This document shows positions 12,160 to 20,717 of a DNA stretch of 64,000 nucleotides, in pieces. This DNA comes from Betaproteobacteria bacterium. GTDB lineage: Bacteria > Pseudomonadota > Gammaproteobacteria > Burkholderiales > CAIKXV01. Numbering within the stretch: the first letter of the stretch is position 1; each line of letters begins with the position of its first letter. Below the pieces are notes generated by a model. That model saw only the letters and a program-made list of their open reading frames with translations, was not told the origin of the DNA and did no database searches. The stretch spans positions 1 to 64,000 of the forward strand of contig CANGYF010000007.1 in assembly GCA_947458265.1 (NCBI GenBank), in the 5' to 3' direction. Made by a program: the position numbers and the translations under genes.

Positions 12160-13176
12160 ATGCTGAACGAACGCGCACAACTGCTGCTGAAGACGCTTAT
12201 CGAGCGATACATCGCCGATGGCGACCCGGTGGGCTCGCGTACGCTGTCGAAGTATTCCGGCCTGGAACTGTCGCCGGCCAGCATCCGCAATGTCATGGCC
12301 GACCTCGAGGAGATGGGGTTCATCACGAGCCCGCACACCTCCGCCGGGCGAGTGCCGACCGCCCGCGGCTACCGTTTCTTCGTCGACACCCTGCTGCGGG
12401 TGAAGCCGCTCGACCAGGTCGAGATCACCCAGCTCGAGGGCCAGCTGGAAGTAGACAACCGCCAGCGCCTGGTGACCTCCGCGTCGCACATGCTGTCCGA
12501 ACTCACTGCGTTCGCGGGCGTGGTGATGACGCCGCGGCGCCAGGACCAGGCCTTCCGCCACCTCGAATTCCTGCGTCTGTCCGAGAAGCGGGTGCTGCTG
12601 ATCGTCGTCGCGCCCGACGGCGATGTGCACAACCGGATCCTCACCACGGCACGCGACTACACCCCGACGGAACTGATCGAGGCTTCGAACTTCGTCAACC
12701 AGCACTATGCCGGCATGGGCTTCGACCAGATCCGCCTGCGGGTGCAGGGTGAACTGGTTGCGCTGAAGCAGGACGTGTCGGCGCTGATGAACGCAGCCAT
12801 CGAAGTCGGCAGTGCGGCAATGACCAGCCCGGAAGACCTCGTCGTGTCCGGCGAACGCAACCTGCTGGGCATCCCCGACCTGTCCACCGACATGGGTCGG
12901 CTGCGCGAAATGTTCAACGTGTTCGAACGCAAGACCGCGCTGCTGCACCTGCTCGATACCAGCCTGCATGCGCACGGCGTGCAGATCTTCATCGGCGGCG
13001 AGTCCGGCATCCTGCCCCTCGACGAGTGCAGCATCGTCACCGCCCCGTACGAAATCGATGGCCAGGTCGTCGGCACGCTGGGCGTTATCGGCCCGACCCG
13101 GATGGCGTACGAGCGGGTGATCCCGATCGTCGACATCACCGCAAAGTTGATCGGCAGTGCGCTCAGCCACCGCTGA
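12160..13176 (+). CDS. hrcA: Heat-inducible transcription repressor HrcA
   Basis: HrcA represses groESL and related chaperone genes by binding CIRCE operators, with GroEL as its modulator. The 338-residue protein has the N-terminal winged helix ([18 protein letters not shown], then [16 protein letters not shown]) and the conserved [17 protein letters not shown] segment, followed by the GAF-like effector domain. ATG 12160. It is upstream of hemH by 69 bp and 3 kb from grpE-dnaK-dnaJ. Confidence 0.96.
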   Translation: MLNERAQLLLKTLIERYIADGDPVGSRTLSKYSGLELSPASIRNVMADLEEMGFITSPHTSAGRVPTARGYRFFVDTLLRVKPLDQVEITQLEGQLEVDNRQRLVTSASHMLSELTAFAGVVMTPRRQDQAFRHLEFLRLSEKRVLLIVVAPDGDVHNRILTTARDYTPTELIEASNFVNQHYAGMGFDQIRLRVQGELVALKQDVSALMNAAIEVGSAAMTSPEDLVVSGERNLLGIPDLSTDMGRLREMFNVFERKTALLHLLDTSLHAHGVQIFIGGESGILPLDECSIVTAPYEIDGQVVGTLGVIGPTRMAYERVIPIVDITAKLIGSALSHR

Positions 13177-13245
13177 CAGTCGCCACCCCGGCCGCGCTTG
13201 CCCGGCAGCGCCGGCGCACGCGCGCCCGCAGCCCATGAGTGCCAC

Positions 13246-14340
13246 ATGAGTGTCGTAACCTATCGCCACGGCACGCAGCCGCGCGTCGGCGTGCTGCTGG
13301 TCAACCTCGGCACGCCCGCGGCGCCGACCGCGCGCGCATTCCGGCCGTACGTGAAGCAGTTCCTGTCCGATCCCAGGGTGATCGAGATCCCGAAGCTGAT
13401 CTGGTGGCCGATCCTCAACCTGATCATCCTCAACACGCGGCCGAAGAAGTCAGCCGCCAAGTACGCGATGATCTGGACACCGGAAGGCTCGCCGCTGCGG
13501 GTCTACACCGAACGGCAGGCGAAACTGCTGGCCGGTTACCTCGGTGAGCGGGTGAAGTCTCCGCTGTCGGTCGACTACGCCATGCGTTACGGCAAGCCCT
13601 CGATCGAGGAACGCATTCAGGGAATGGTGGCGGAAGGCTGCGACCGCATCCTGGTGATGCCGCTCTACCCCCAGTATTCGGCGAGCGCGACCGCGACGGT
13701 GTTCGACGCCACCTTCGAGGTGCTGAAGAAGATGCGCAACCCGCCGGCGCTGCGCACCGTGAAGCACTTCCATGACGACCCGGCATACATCCAGGCGCTG
13801 AAGTCCAACGTGCAACGCTACTGGTCGGAAAACGGCAGGCCCGACCTTCTGGTGATCAGCTTCCACGGCATCCCGCGCTTCGCCCTGGACCGTGGCGATC
13901 CGTACCACTGCGAATGCCACAAGACCGGGCGCCTGCTGGCCGAGGCGCTCGGACTGCCGCCCGAGAAGTACCGGGTCACGTTCCAGTCGCGCTTCGGCCA
14001 GGCGGAATGGCTGAAACCGTACACCTCGGAGACCCTGGAAGAACTTGGCCGGGCCGGTACGCGCCGCGTCGACGTTTTCTGCCCCGGTTTCGTGGCCGAC
14101 TGCCTCGAGACGCTGGAAGAGATCGGCATCGAGGGCAAGAGCACGTTCCTGTACGCCGGCGGCAAGGAGTACCACAACATTCCCTGCCTGAACGACCGCT
14201 CCGACTGGATCCACGCACTGACCGGGCTGGTCGCCAACCACCTCGCAGGCTGGGTGGACACGGCGTTCGACCCCGGGGCCGCTGCCGCGGCAGGCGAGGC
14301 GAGCCGGCAGCGGGCACTCGCGCTGGGCGCACGCGACTAG
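13246..14340 (+). CDS. hemH: Ferrochelatase
   Basis: HemH inserts Fe(II) into protoporphyrin IX, the last step of protoheme synthesis. The 364-residue protein begins with the family motif [10 protein letters not shown] (about 14-23), has the catalytic His in [10 protein letters not shown] (about 205), the TFQSRFG segment and the acidic helix around [17 protein letters not shown]. Start is ATG 13246, chosen because it places the first strand at the normal distance. It is the second gene after hrcA and is convergent with the kinase gene. Confidence 0.97.
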   Translation: MSVVTYRHGTQPRVGVLLVNLGTPAAPTARAFRPYVKQFLSDPRVIEIPKLIWWPILNLIILNTRPKKSAAKYAMIWTPEGSPLRVYTERQAKLLAGYLGERVKSPLSVDYAMRYGKPSIEERIQGMVAEGCDRILVMPLYPQYSASATATVFDATFEVLKKMRNPPALRTVKHFHDDPAYIQALKSNVQRYWSENGRPDLLVISFHGIPRFALDRGDPYHCECHKTGRLLAEALGLPPEKYRVTFQSRFGQAEWLKPYTSETLEELGRAGTRRVDVFCPGFVADCLETLEEIGIEGKSTFLYAGGKEYHNIPCLNDRSDWIHALTGLVANHLAGWVDTAFDPGAAAAAGEASRQRALALGARD

Positions 14341-14381
14341 GCGTACACCGCAACCGCCTGCCGTCGTCGCGCCAGGTCGAT

Positions 14382-14396
14382 CACGGCCGCGCCGTG
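14382..14396. other. Short inverted repeat between convergent hemH and kinase genes
   Basis: CACGGC-CGC-GCCGTG forms a perfect 6-bp stem with a 3-nt loop in the 75-bp gap between the two convergent genes. There is no U-run on either side, so a terminator role is only possible. Confidence 0.25.
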
Positions 14397-14415
14397 GCCC
14401 GCTGCAGCACGACGC

Positions 14416-16050
14416 TCAGGAGCCTTCGCCGCTCCGGCTGGGGTGGGCGGGAGCCGTGGTCGGTACATCCAGCCCGCGCGGCAGCACCATGGTGCGCGAG
14501 GCGTCGCCGAAAATCGAACTGGCCGCCGAGACGAACAATTCGGGCAGGTCGCCTGGTTTCGTCGTGCCTGCCTTCTCGTCTGCCTTCTCGCCCGCCGTCC
14601 CGTCCGCCTTGCCCTCTGCGGCGCCGATCGGGCGGCCGGTCCAGGGAATGGCGTCGTACTCGGCGAGCGGGTCCAGACCGGACTCCGGGACCCGTGCCAG
14701 GTCGGCCGGGTCGGAGATCGGGACGCGCGCCAGCGGTGCATGCTGGATGACAGTTGCGTTGGCGCTGCGCAGACGCCGGAGCAGGGCATTGACCAACAGG
14801 GTCTGGAAGTGTCCCTTGCACTCCTCGGAAGCCAGCTCGAAGGCCGCCAGGTTGACTTCCAGGAAGGTGATGTCGCCGATGGCGACGACGGTTGCCGTAC
14901 GCACCGACTGGGTCGGCGAGAGGAAGGCCATCTCGCCCAGAACCTCGCCCGGACCGAGGCGGGCCAGCAGGCGAGCGTCGAGCGACACTTCGACCTCGCC
15001 GTCGATCAGCACCCCGAAGGTGCGATTCTCGTCGCCTGCCTCCATCAGTGCGATGCCGTCACCGACCTTGCGCCAGGTCGTGATGCGCAGCACCTCCCAC
15101 AGCTCGACCCGCTCGAACTGCGCAAAGACCGGCAGCGAACGCAGCCGTTCGAAGCGGTCGTTCAACTTCTCGACCTCCTCGTCTTTCAGCTGGTAGCGCG
15201 CGGCGGCGAGGTCCTTGCCGAAGTCCGCGCCGGTCTTGTAGCGGGAGTACAGGTCCTTCTCGAGCGCACGCTTGACGATCGGGTCGAGTTCCGGCGGGAT
15301 CGCAGGGTTCAGCGAGCTCACTGCGGGGGAGTCGGAGTTGATGATCTTGTAGATCAGCTCGGGGTAGTGCTTGGCACGGAACGGAACGCGGCCGGTGAGC
15401 ATCATGAACAGCACGACGCCCAGCGAGTACAGGTCGGTCTGCTGGTTCAGTGCATAGCCCTTGACCTGCTCGGGCGACATGTAGGCCGGCGATCCGACGC
15501 CCATGACGAAGGTGGAGTCGTGCTCGGACCGCTTCTGCATGTTGAGCGCGAGCCCGAAGTCCATGATCTTCGGGGTGTCGTCCGGGCCGACCATGATGTT
15601 CGCCGGCTTGATGTCGCGGTGGACGACGCCCTGGCGATACGCGTAGTCGAGCGCCAGGCAGCACTTGAAGATGATCCCGACGACCCGTGGCAGCGGCAGC
15701 AGGCGGTCGAACGCGCAGAAATCGGCGAGCGTCGGCCCTTCGACGTACTCCATCGCCATCAGCGCGGTGTTGTCGTCGACCACGGTGTCGTACACCTTGA
15801 CGATGTTCGGATGGTCGAGCCGGGCCGCGACTGCACCTTCGGTCTGGAACAGCTTGCGCAGCCGGCGGTGCTGCTTCACCCGCGCCTCGCCCTCCTCGAG
15901 GTCACCGCCGAACTTGATTACCTTCAGCGCGATCTGGCGCTCGTGGCGCGGATCATGGGCGAGGTAGACGGTCGCGGTCGCGCCCCGACCGAGCGGGCGG
16001 ATGATCTGGAAACGTCCGATCCGGACCGGTTTCGACTCGGCTTCGGACAC
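14416..16050 (-). CDS. Serine/threonine protein kinase with C-terminal cyclic-nucleotide-binding domain
   Basis: A 544-residue soluble protein. Residues about 12-280 form a Hanks-type kinase: Gly-rich loop GRGATATV (21-28), Lys43 in ALKVIK, catalytic loop HRDIKPAN (144-151), DFG (164-166) and SPEQ (192-195). Residues about 313-415 form a cNMP-binding domain with the phosphate-cassette-like GEMAFLSPTQSVRTA. The last 100 residues are low-complexity, rich in Ala, Lys, Asp and Pro. All key kinase residues are present, so activity is likely; the ligand (cAMP, cGMP or none) is unknown. Start is GTG 16050. No transmembrane segment. It is divergent from grpE. Confidence 0.93.
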   Translation of the reverse strand: MSEAESKPVRIGRFQIIRPLGRGATATVYLAHDPRHERQIALKVIKFGGDLEEGEARVKQHRRLRKLFQTEGAVAARLDHPNIVKVYDTVVDDNTALMAMEYVEGPTLADFCAFDRLLPLPRVVGIIFKCCLALDYAYRQGVVHRDIKPANIMVGPDDTPKIMDFGLALNMQKRSEHDSTFVMGVGSPAYMSPEQVKGYALNQQTDLYSLGVVLFMMLTGRVPFRAKHYPELIYKIINSDSPAVSSLNPAIPPELDPIVKRALEKDLYSRYKTGADFGKDLAAARYQLKDEEVEKLNDRFERLRSLPVFAQFERVELWEVLRITTWRKVGDGIALMEAGDENRTFGVLIDGEVEVSLDARLLARLGPGEVLGEMAFLSPTQSVRTATVVAIGDITFLEVNLAAFELASEECKGHFQTLLVNALLRRLRSANATVIQHAPLARVPISDPADLARVPESGLDPLAEYDAIPWTGRPIGAAEGKADGTAGEKADEKAGTTKPGDLPELFVSAASSIFGDASRTMVLPRGLDVPTTAPAHPSRSGEGS

Positions 16051-16082
16051 TATCTGGCGACGGCCCTGTAGTTCATGGAGTC

Positions 16083-16110
16083 ATTATGCCCGGCTTTACG
16101 GCAGTGACAA
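16083..16110 (-). promoter_or_regulatory. Sigma-70-type promoter for the kinase gene
   Basis: On the minus strand TTGTCA (16105-16110) and CATAAT (16083-16088) are separated by 16 bp, each matching consensus at five of six positions. The predicted start of transcription is near 16076, on an ATG that opens an 8-residue ORF (MNYRAVAR). Its TAG stop overlaps the GTG start of the kinase. Confidence 0.55.
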
Positions 16111-16120
16111 TCCAACTTTG

Positions 16121-16190
16121 ACCCATTCATGTCGACCTGGGCCCATTCTGGTCCATTCCGGTCCATTCCGGTCCATTCCGGTCCATTCCG
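16121..16190 (+). repeat. Helically phased 10-bp tandem repeat upstream of grpE
   Basis: Four identical units GTCCATTCCG run from 16151 to 16190, preceded by a variant unit GCCCATTCTG (16141-16150). A further degenerate unit ACCCATTCAT (16121-16130) is in the same 10-bp register. The array stops exactly where the sigma-32 -35 element begins, and the next ten bases (GCCCTTGAAT) resemble another unit. The 10-bp period puts each copy on about the same face of the helix. Confidence 0.9.
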
Positions 16191-16193
16191 GCC

Positions 16194-16219
16194 CTTGAAT
16201 ACCGGCGGACAGTCCCCAT
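16194..16219 (+). promoter_or_regulatory. Sigma-32 (RpoH) heat-shock promoter of grpE
   Basis: CTTGAA (16194-16199, within CCCTTGAA) and CCCCAT (16214-16219) match the RpoH -35 and -10 consensus exactly, with a 14-bp spacer inside the known range. Predicted transcription start is near 16226, about 105 nt before the grpE ATG. The gene downstream is a classical heat-shock gene. Confidence 0.87.
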
Positions 16220-16330
16220 CAACCCGGGGCGGGTTGATTCAGGAATCGTATCCTGACCGGATCGACCGCTGCGCCGGACGCCCGGGACGGGCCGGATCCG
16301 GTATCGAACATGCCAAGGAGAGCCAGACCG

Positions 16331-16909
16331 ATGTCGCAACAGGATCCATCCCAGGCCGGCAAGCCGGACACGCCGGACAGCCCGGCCACCGCCACGGACG
16401 GCGCACCGCCGGCCGATGCCGCCAGCCTGGCCGAGGCGCTCGCGAAGGCCGAGGCCCTGGCGCAGGAGCACCAGGAGAACTGGCTGCGTGCGCGGGCGGA
16501 GGCTGACAACATCCGCAAGCGCGCCCAGATGGATGTCGCGAGCGCCCACAAGTACGCGATCGACAACTTCGCGGGCGAACTGCTGCCGGTATACGACGCG
16601 CTGGACGCCGCGCTCGCCACCGGCAACGCCACCGCCGAGTCGCTGCGCGACGGGGTGGAACTGACCCGCAAGCAACTGCGCACCGCGTTCGAGAAGTTCG
16701 GCCTGACCGTGCTCGACCCGGCGGGCGAGAAATTCGACCCGCACCACCACCAGGCGATGACCGCGATCGAGTCGGACGCCCCGGCCCAGTCGGTACTGCA
16801 GGTGTTCCAGAAGGGCTTCAAGCTGCACGACCGGGTGGTCAGGCCAGCCCTGGTCGCGGTAGCGAAGCCGAAGGCCGACGCGGGCGAAGCCGGCACGGCG
16901 CCTGCTTGA
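16331..16909 (+). CDS. grpE: Nucleotide exchange factor GrpE
   Basis: GrpE releases ADP from DnaK. The 192-residue protein has an acidic, Ala/Pro-rich N-terminal tail, the long coiled-coil helix (ENWLRARAEADNIRKRAQ near 58-75) and the C-terminal beta domain with the signature FDPHHHQAMTAIES. ATG 16331 is chosen because AGGAG (16316-16320) lies 10 nt upstream; an earlier in-frame ATG at 16310 lacks this. First gene of the grpE-dnaK-dnaJ cluster. Confidence 0.97.
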   Translation: MSQQDPSQAGKPDTPDSPATATDGAPPADAASLAEALAKAEALAQEHQENWLRARAEADNIRKRAQMDVASAHKYAIDNFAGELLPVYDALDAALATGNATAESLRDGVELTRKQLRTAFEKFGLTVLDPAGEKFDPHHHQAMTAIESDAPAQSVLQVFQKGFKLHDRVVRPALVAVAKPKADAGEAGTAPA

Positions 16910-16930
16910 AAAGCGGGCCCTCTATCCCAA
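16905..16930 (+). promoter_or_regulatory. Possible second sigma-32 promoter for dnaK
   Basis: CTTGAA (16905-16910) contains the grpE TGA stop and is followed after 14 bp by TCCCAA (16925-16930), which matches CCCCAT at four of six positions. The spacing equals that of the grpE promoter. It would give dnaK its own heat-shock start about 90 nt upstream of its ATG. Confidence 0.45.
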
Positions 16931-17028
16931 GCTTCGACACATCCGCCGGGTCCTGACCGATCCGAACTGTCCCCGGCAAGCCATACCCCACACGACAGAA
17001 TCCACGAAATCCCCGAGAGGAACAGCAA

Positions 17029-18969
17029 ATGGGCAAGATCATCGGCATCGACCTGGGCACCACGAATTCCTGCGTGTCGATCATCGAGAACGGGCAACCG
17101 AAAGTGATCGAGAACGCCGAGGGCGCGCGTACGACGCCGTCGATCATCGGCTATGCCGATGACGGCGAGATCCTGGTCGGCGCCCCGGCCAAGCGGCAGG
17201 CGGTGACCAACCCGAAGAACACCCTCTACGCGGTGAAGCGCCTGATCGGCCGCCGTTTCGAGGAAAAGGAAGTGCAGAAGGACATAGACCTGATGCCCTA
17301 CTCGATCGCCAAGGCCGACAACGGCGATGCGTGGGTAGAGGTGCGCGGGCGCAAGATCGCCCCGCCGGAAGTGTCGGCGCAGGTGCTGATGAAGATGAAG
17401 AAGACGGCCGAGGACTACCTCGGCGAGCCGGTCACCGAGGCGGTGATCACGGTTCCGGCCTACTTCAACGACTCGCAGCGCCAGGCGACCAAGGACGCCG
17501 GTCGCATCGCCGGCCTCGAAGTGAAGCGGATCATCAACGAGCCGACCGCGGCCGCGCTCGCCTTCGGCATGGACAAGAAGAAGGGCGACCGCAAGATCGC
17601 GGTGTACGACCTCGGCGGCGGTACCTTCGACGTGTCGATCATCGAGATCGCCGAGGTCGAGGGCGAACACCAGTTCGAGGTGCTGTCGACCAACGGCGAC
17701 ACCTTCCTGGGCGGCGAGGACTTCGACCAGCGCGTGATCGAATACCTGGTCGACGAGTTCAAGAAGGATTCCGGCATCGACCTGAAGAAGGACATCCTCG
17801 CGCTGCAGCGGCTGAAGGACGCCGCCGAGAAGGCGAAGATCGAACTGTCGAGCGCGCAGCAGACCGAGGTCAACCTGCCCTACATCACCGCCGACGCCAG
17901 CGGCCCGAAGCACATGGCGGTGAAGATCACCCGCGCCAAATTCGAGAGCCTGGTCGACGACCTGATCCAGAAGACCATCGAGCCGTGCCGCATCGCGATC
18001 AAGGATGCCGGCGTCAAGATCTCCGACATCGAGGACGTGATCCTGGTCGGCGGCCAGACCCGCATGCCGAAGGTGCAGGACGTGGTGAAGGAGGTGTTCG
18101 GCCGCGAGCCGCGCCGTGACGTCAACCCGGACGAGGCGGTGGCCGTGGGTGCAGCGATCCAGGGCGGCGTTCTGCAGGGCGACGTGAAGGACGTGCTGCT
18201 GCTCGACGTGACGCCGCTGTCGCTGGGCATCGAGACGCTGGGCGGCGTGATGACCAAGCTGATCCAGAAGAACACCACCATCCCGACCAAGGCCTCGCAG
18301 GTGTTCTCGACCGCCGACGACAACCAGTCGGCCGTGACCATCCACGTGCTGCAGGGCGAGCGCGAGATGTCCGCCGGCAACAAGAGCCTCGGCCAGTTCA
18401 ACCTGACCGACATCCCGCCGTCGCCGCGTGGCATGCCGCAGATCGAGGTCACCTTCGACATCGACGCCAACGGCATCCTGCACGTGTCGGCGAAGGACAA
18501 GGCCACCGGCAAGGAGAACAAGATCAAGATCCAGGCGAGCTCCGGGCTCACCGAGGACGAGATCCAGCGCATGGTGAAGGACGCGGAAGCCAATGCCGAG
18601 GAAGACAAGAAGATCCTCGAACTGGTGACCACGCGCAACCAGGCCGACGGCATGCTGCACACGGTGAAGAAATCGCTCGCCGAACACGGCGCATCGCTCG
18701 ATGCAGCTGAGAAGGAGAAGATCGAGGCCGCGGTGAAGGACGCCGAGGAAGCGATCAAGGGCAGCGACAAGGAGAAGATCGAGGCGGCCACCCAGGCGCT
18801 CGCGATGGCTTCCCAGAAACTGGGCGAGAAGATGTACGCAAAGGAACAGGGCAACGCTTCGGGCAACCCCGCGGGCGGCGCGGATGCGGGGCCGGCCGGC
18901 GCCGCCGGCAAGGACGATGGCAACGTCGTCGATGCCGAGTTCGAGGAAGTGAAGGAAGCGAAGAAGTAA
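17029..18969 (+). CDS. dnaK: Molecular chaperone DnaK (Hsp70)
   Basis: DnaK is the ATP-dependent Hsp70 chaperone. The 646-residue protein has the N-terminal phosphate motif [12 protein letters not shown], the [10 protein letters not shown]-type loop (read here as [12 protein letters not shown]), the EEVILVGG-like segment ([15 protein letters not shown]), the interdomain linker [13 protein letters not shown] and the C-terminal EEV-like end [14 protein letters not shown]. Length is typical. A GAGAGGA ribosome-binding site precedes ATG 17029. It lies 119 bp after grpE. Confidence 0.99.
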   Translation: MGKIIGIDLGTTNSCVSIIENGQPKVIENAEGARTTPSIIGYADDGEILVGAPAKRQAVTNPKNTLYAVKRLIGRRFEEKEVQKDIDLMPYSIAKADNGDAWVEVRGRKIAPPEVSAQVLMKMKKTAEDYLGEPVTEAVITVPAYFNDSQRQATKDAGRIAGLEVKRIINEPTAAALAFGMDKKKGDRKIAVYDLGGGTFDVSIIEIAEVEGEHQFEVLSTNGDTFLGGEDFDQRVIEYLVDEFKKDSGIDLKKDILALQRLKDAAEKAKIELSSAQQTEVNLPYITADASGPKHMAVKITRAKFESLVDDLIQKTIEPCRIAIKDAGVKISDIEDVILVGGQTRMPKVQDVVKEVFGREPRRDVNPDEAVAVGAAIQGGVLQGDVKDVLLLDVTPLSLGIETLGGVMTKLIQKNTTIPTKASQVFSTADDNQSAVTIHVLQGEREMSAGNKSLGQFNLTDIPPSPRGMPQIEVTFDIDANGILHVSAKDKATGKENKIKIQASSGLTEDEIQRMVKDAEANAEEDKKILELVTTRNQADGMLHTVKKSLAEHGASLDAAEKEKIEAAVKDAEEAIKGSDKEKIEAATQALAMASQKLGEKMYAKEQGNASGNPAGGADAGPAGAAGKDDGNVVDAEFEEVKEAKK

Positions 18970-18990
18970 TCCGGCACCACCCCCGGGCGA

Positions 18991-19014
18991 AGGCGGCTGA
19001 GCGATCAGCCGCCT
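18991..19014 (+). terminator. Strong hairpin between dnaK and dnaJ
   Basis: AGGCGGCTGA and TCAGCCGCCT form a perfect 10-bp stem closed by a GCGA tetraloop (GNRA type), 22 nt after the dnaK stop. Only TTCGC follows, without a long U-run, so it is probably a partial terminator or an RNA-stability element that lowers dnaJ relative to dnaK. Nothing else is seen in the 122-bp gap. Confidence 0.6.
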
Positions 19015-19091
19015 TTCGCATATGGTGATCGCCCCCCGACACGATCGTCCAACCCGAACCCTGCCCCTGCAGCAGTCGAAGAGAAAGACCG

Positions 19092-20207
19092 ATGGCCAAG
19101 CGTGACTACTATGAAGTACTCGGCGTCAACCGGGACGCCGACGAGGACACGCTGAAGAAAGCGTATCGCCGGCTGGCGATGAAGCACCATCCCGACCGCA
19201 ACCCGGACAACCCGAAGTCGGAGGAGGCATTCAAGGAGGCGAAGGAAGCCTACGAGATGCTGTCCGATCCGAACAAGCGTGCCGCCTACGACCAGTACGG
19301 CCATGCGGGCGTCGACCAGTCGATGGGCGGCGGTGGCGCCGGCATGGGCGGCTTCGCCGACGCATTCGGCGACATCTTCGGCGAGATCTTCGGTGGCGGC
19401 GGACGTGGCCGCAACGGCGTCTACCGCGGGGCCGACCTGCGCTACAACCTCGAGATCACGCTCGAGGAGGCAGCGCGCGGCACCGACACCCAGATCCGCA
19501 TCCCGACCCAGGCCAGGTGCGATGTCTGTGAAGGCAGCGGCGCCAAACCCGGGACGAAGCCGGTCAACTGCCCCACCTGCGATGGTCACGGGCAGGTACG
19601 GATGCAGCAGGGCTTCTTCTCGATCCAGCAGACCTGCCCGCGCTGCCACGGCACCGGCAAGGTCGTGCCCACGCCCTGCACGAACTGCAACGGCGCCGGG
19701 TTCGTGAAGCAGCAGAAGACGCTGTCGGTAAAGATCCCCGCGGGCGTCGACGATGGCGACCGTATCCGGCTGTCAGGCGAGGGCGAGGCCGGGGCGAACG
19801 GGGGCCCGCCGGGCGACCTCTACGTCGTGATGCACCTGAAGCCGCACTCGATCTTCAAGCGCGACGGTACCGACCTGCACTGCGACATGCCGGTGAGCAT
19901 CGCCACTGCGGCGCTCGGCGGCGAGATCGAGATCCCCACGCTGGACGGCCATGCAAAGATCCGGATCCCGGCGGAGACCCAGACCGGCAAGGTGTTCCGG
20001 CTGCGCGGCAAGGGCATCAAGCAGGTGCGCGGCACCGGCTTCGGCGACCTGATGTGCCATGTGTTCGTCGAGACACCGGTGAACCTCACCGCCCGCCAGC
20101 GCGAACTGCTCGAGGAGTTCGAGTCGATCGCGAAACAGGATCCGTCGCGCCACAACCCGCAGGCGAAGGGCTGGTTCGACAAGGTCCGCGACTTCTTCGG
20201 CGGATAG
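19092..20207 (+). CDS. dnaJ: Molecular chaperone DnaJ
   Basis: DnaJ (Hsp40) delivers substrates to DnaK and stimulates its ATPase. The 371-residue protein has the J domain with HPD in MKHHPDRNP (about 31-39), a Gly/Phe-rich linker (about 75-115), four zinc-binding CxxCxGxG repeats ([32 protein letters not shown]; about 142-206) and the C-terminal substrate-binding domains. ATG 19092 has AGAGAAAG upstream. All J-domain and zinc residues are intact. Confidence 0.98.
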   Translation: MAKRDYYEVLGVNRDADEDTLKKAYRRLAMKHHPDRNPDNPKSEEAFKEAKEAYEMLSDPNKRAAYDQYGHAGVDQSMGGGGAGMGGFADAFGDIFGEIFGGGGRGRNGVYRGADLRYNLEITLEEAARGTDTQIRIPTQARCDVCEGSGAKPGTKPVNCPTCDGHGQVRMQQGFFSIQQTCPRCHGTGKVVPTPCTNCNGAGFVKQQKTLSVKIPAGVDDGDRIRLSGEGEAGANGGPPGDLYVVMHLKPHSIFKRDGTDLHCDMPVSIATAALGGEIEIPTLDGHAKIRIPAETQTGKVFRLRGKGIKQVRGTGFGDLMCHVFVETPVNLTARQRELLEEFESIAKQDPSRHNPQAKGWFDKVRDFFGG

Positions 20208-20214
20208 CCGCAGC

Positions 20215-20229
20215 CAGCCGAAGCGGCTG
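20215..20229. terminator. Hairpin after dnaJ
   Basis: CAGCCG-AAG-CGGCTG forms a 6-bp stem with a 3-nt loop, 7 nt after the dnaJ stop, in the gap before the convergent DUF2076 gene. No U-run follows, so termination would be weak. Confidence 0.3.
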
Positions 20230-20259
20230 CCACACGATCGCTACCGGTGGCCGCGTCGA

Positions 20260-20700
20260 CTAGATCAGGTCGCCGGGATCGAAATCGGCACCGGTATCCG
20301 GCGCATCTCCGTCGAACAGCGCAGCCGCGCCGTTGACCAGGAGGTTGCCGCCGAGCACGCCGGCGCTGATCACTGCCGCGTCGCGCAGGAATCCACGCGC
20401 AGGCAGTGCCGCCGCGATCCGCGTGGCGATGTCGGTTCCATCTGCCGCGACGCCCGCCGCGACGCCAGGATCGTTGGCGGCGGTCGCCGTGCCGCCCCGC
20501 AGGCGGTCGACTTCCGCACGCACCTGCGCCAGCGCGACCTCCAGCACCAGCGCACGCTGGAGCAGCAGATAGCCCGCATCCTGGCGCGCCGCGACCAGCC
20601 GCTGCAGCGCGCGTTCCGCGTCGATGTCCTTGGGTTCATCGGGGTGGCGCAGCACCCGGTTCACCAGGCTGGCCAGCAGTTCGCGCTCTTGTGCATCCAT
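20260..20700 (-). CDS. DUF2076 family protein
   Basis: A 146-residue protein beginning MDAQERELLASLVNRV, the usual DUF2076 opening, with an alpha-helical N-terminal half and a C-terminal hydrophobic segment FLRDAAVISAGVLGGNLLVN typical of the family. The function is unknown. It is shorter than most members, which have a long Pro/Gln-rich linker. ATG 20700 has a strong GGAGG 7 nt upstream. It follows the quinone reductase gene by 17 nt on the same strand. Confidence 0.75.
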   Translation of the reverse strand: MDAQERELLASLVNRVLRHPDEPKDIDAERALQRLVAARQDAGYLLLQRALVLEVALAQVRAEVDRLRGGTATAANDPGVAAGVAADGTDIATRIAAALPARGFLRDAAVISAGVLGGNLLVNGAAALFDGDAPDTGADFDPGDLI

Positions 20701-20717
20701 CGGGACCTCCTGTGCGA

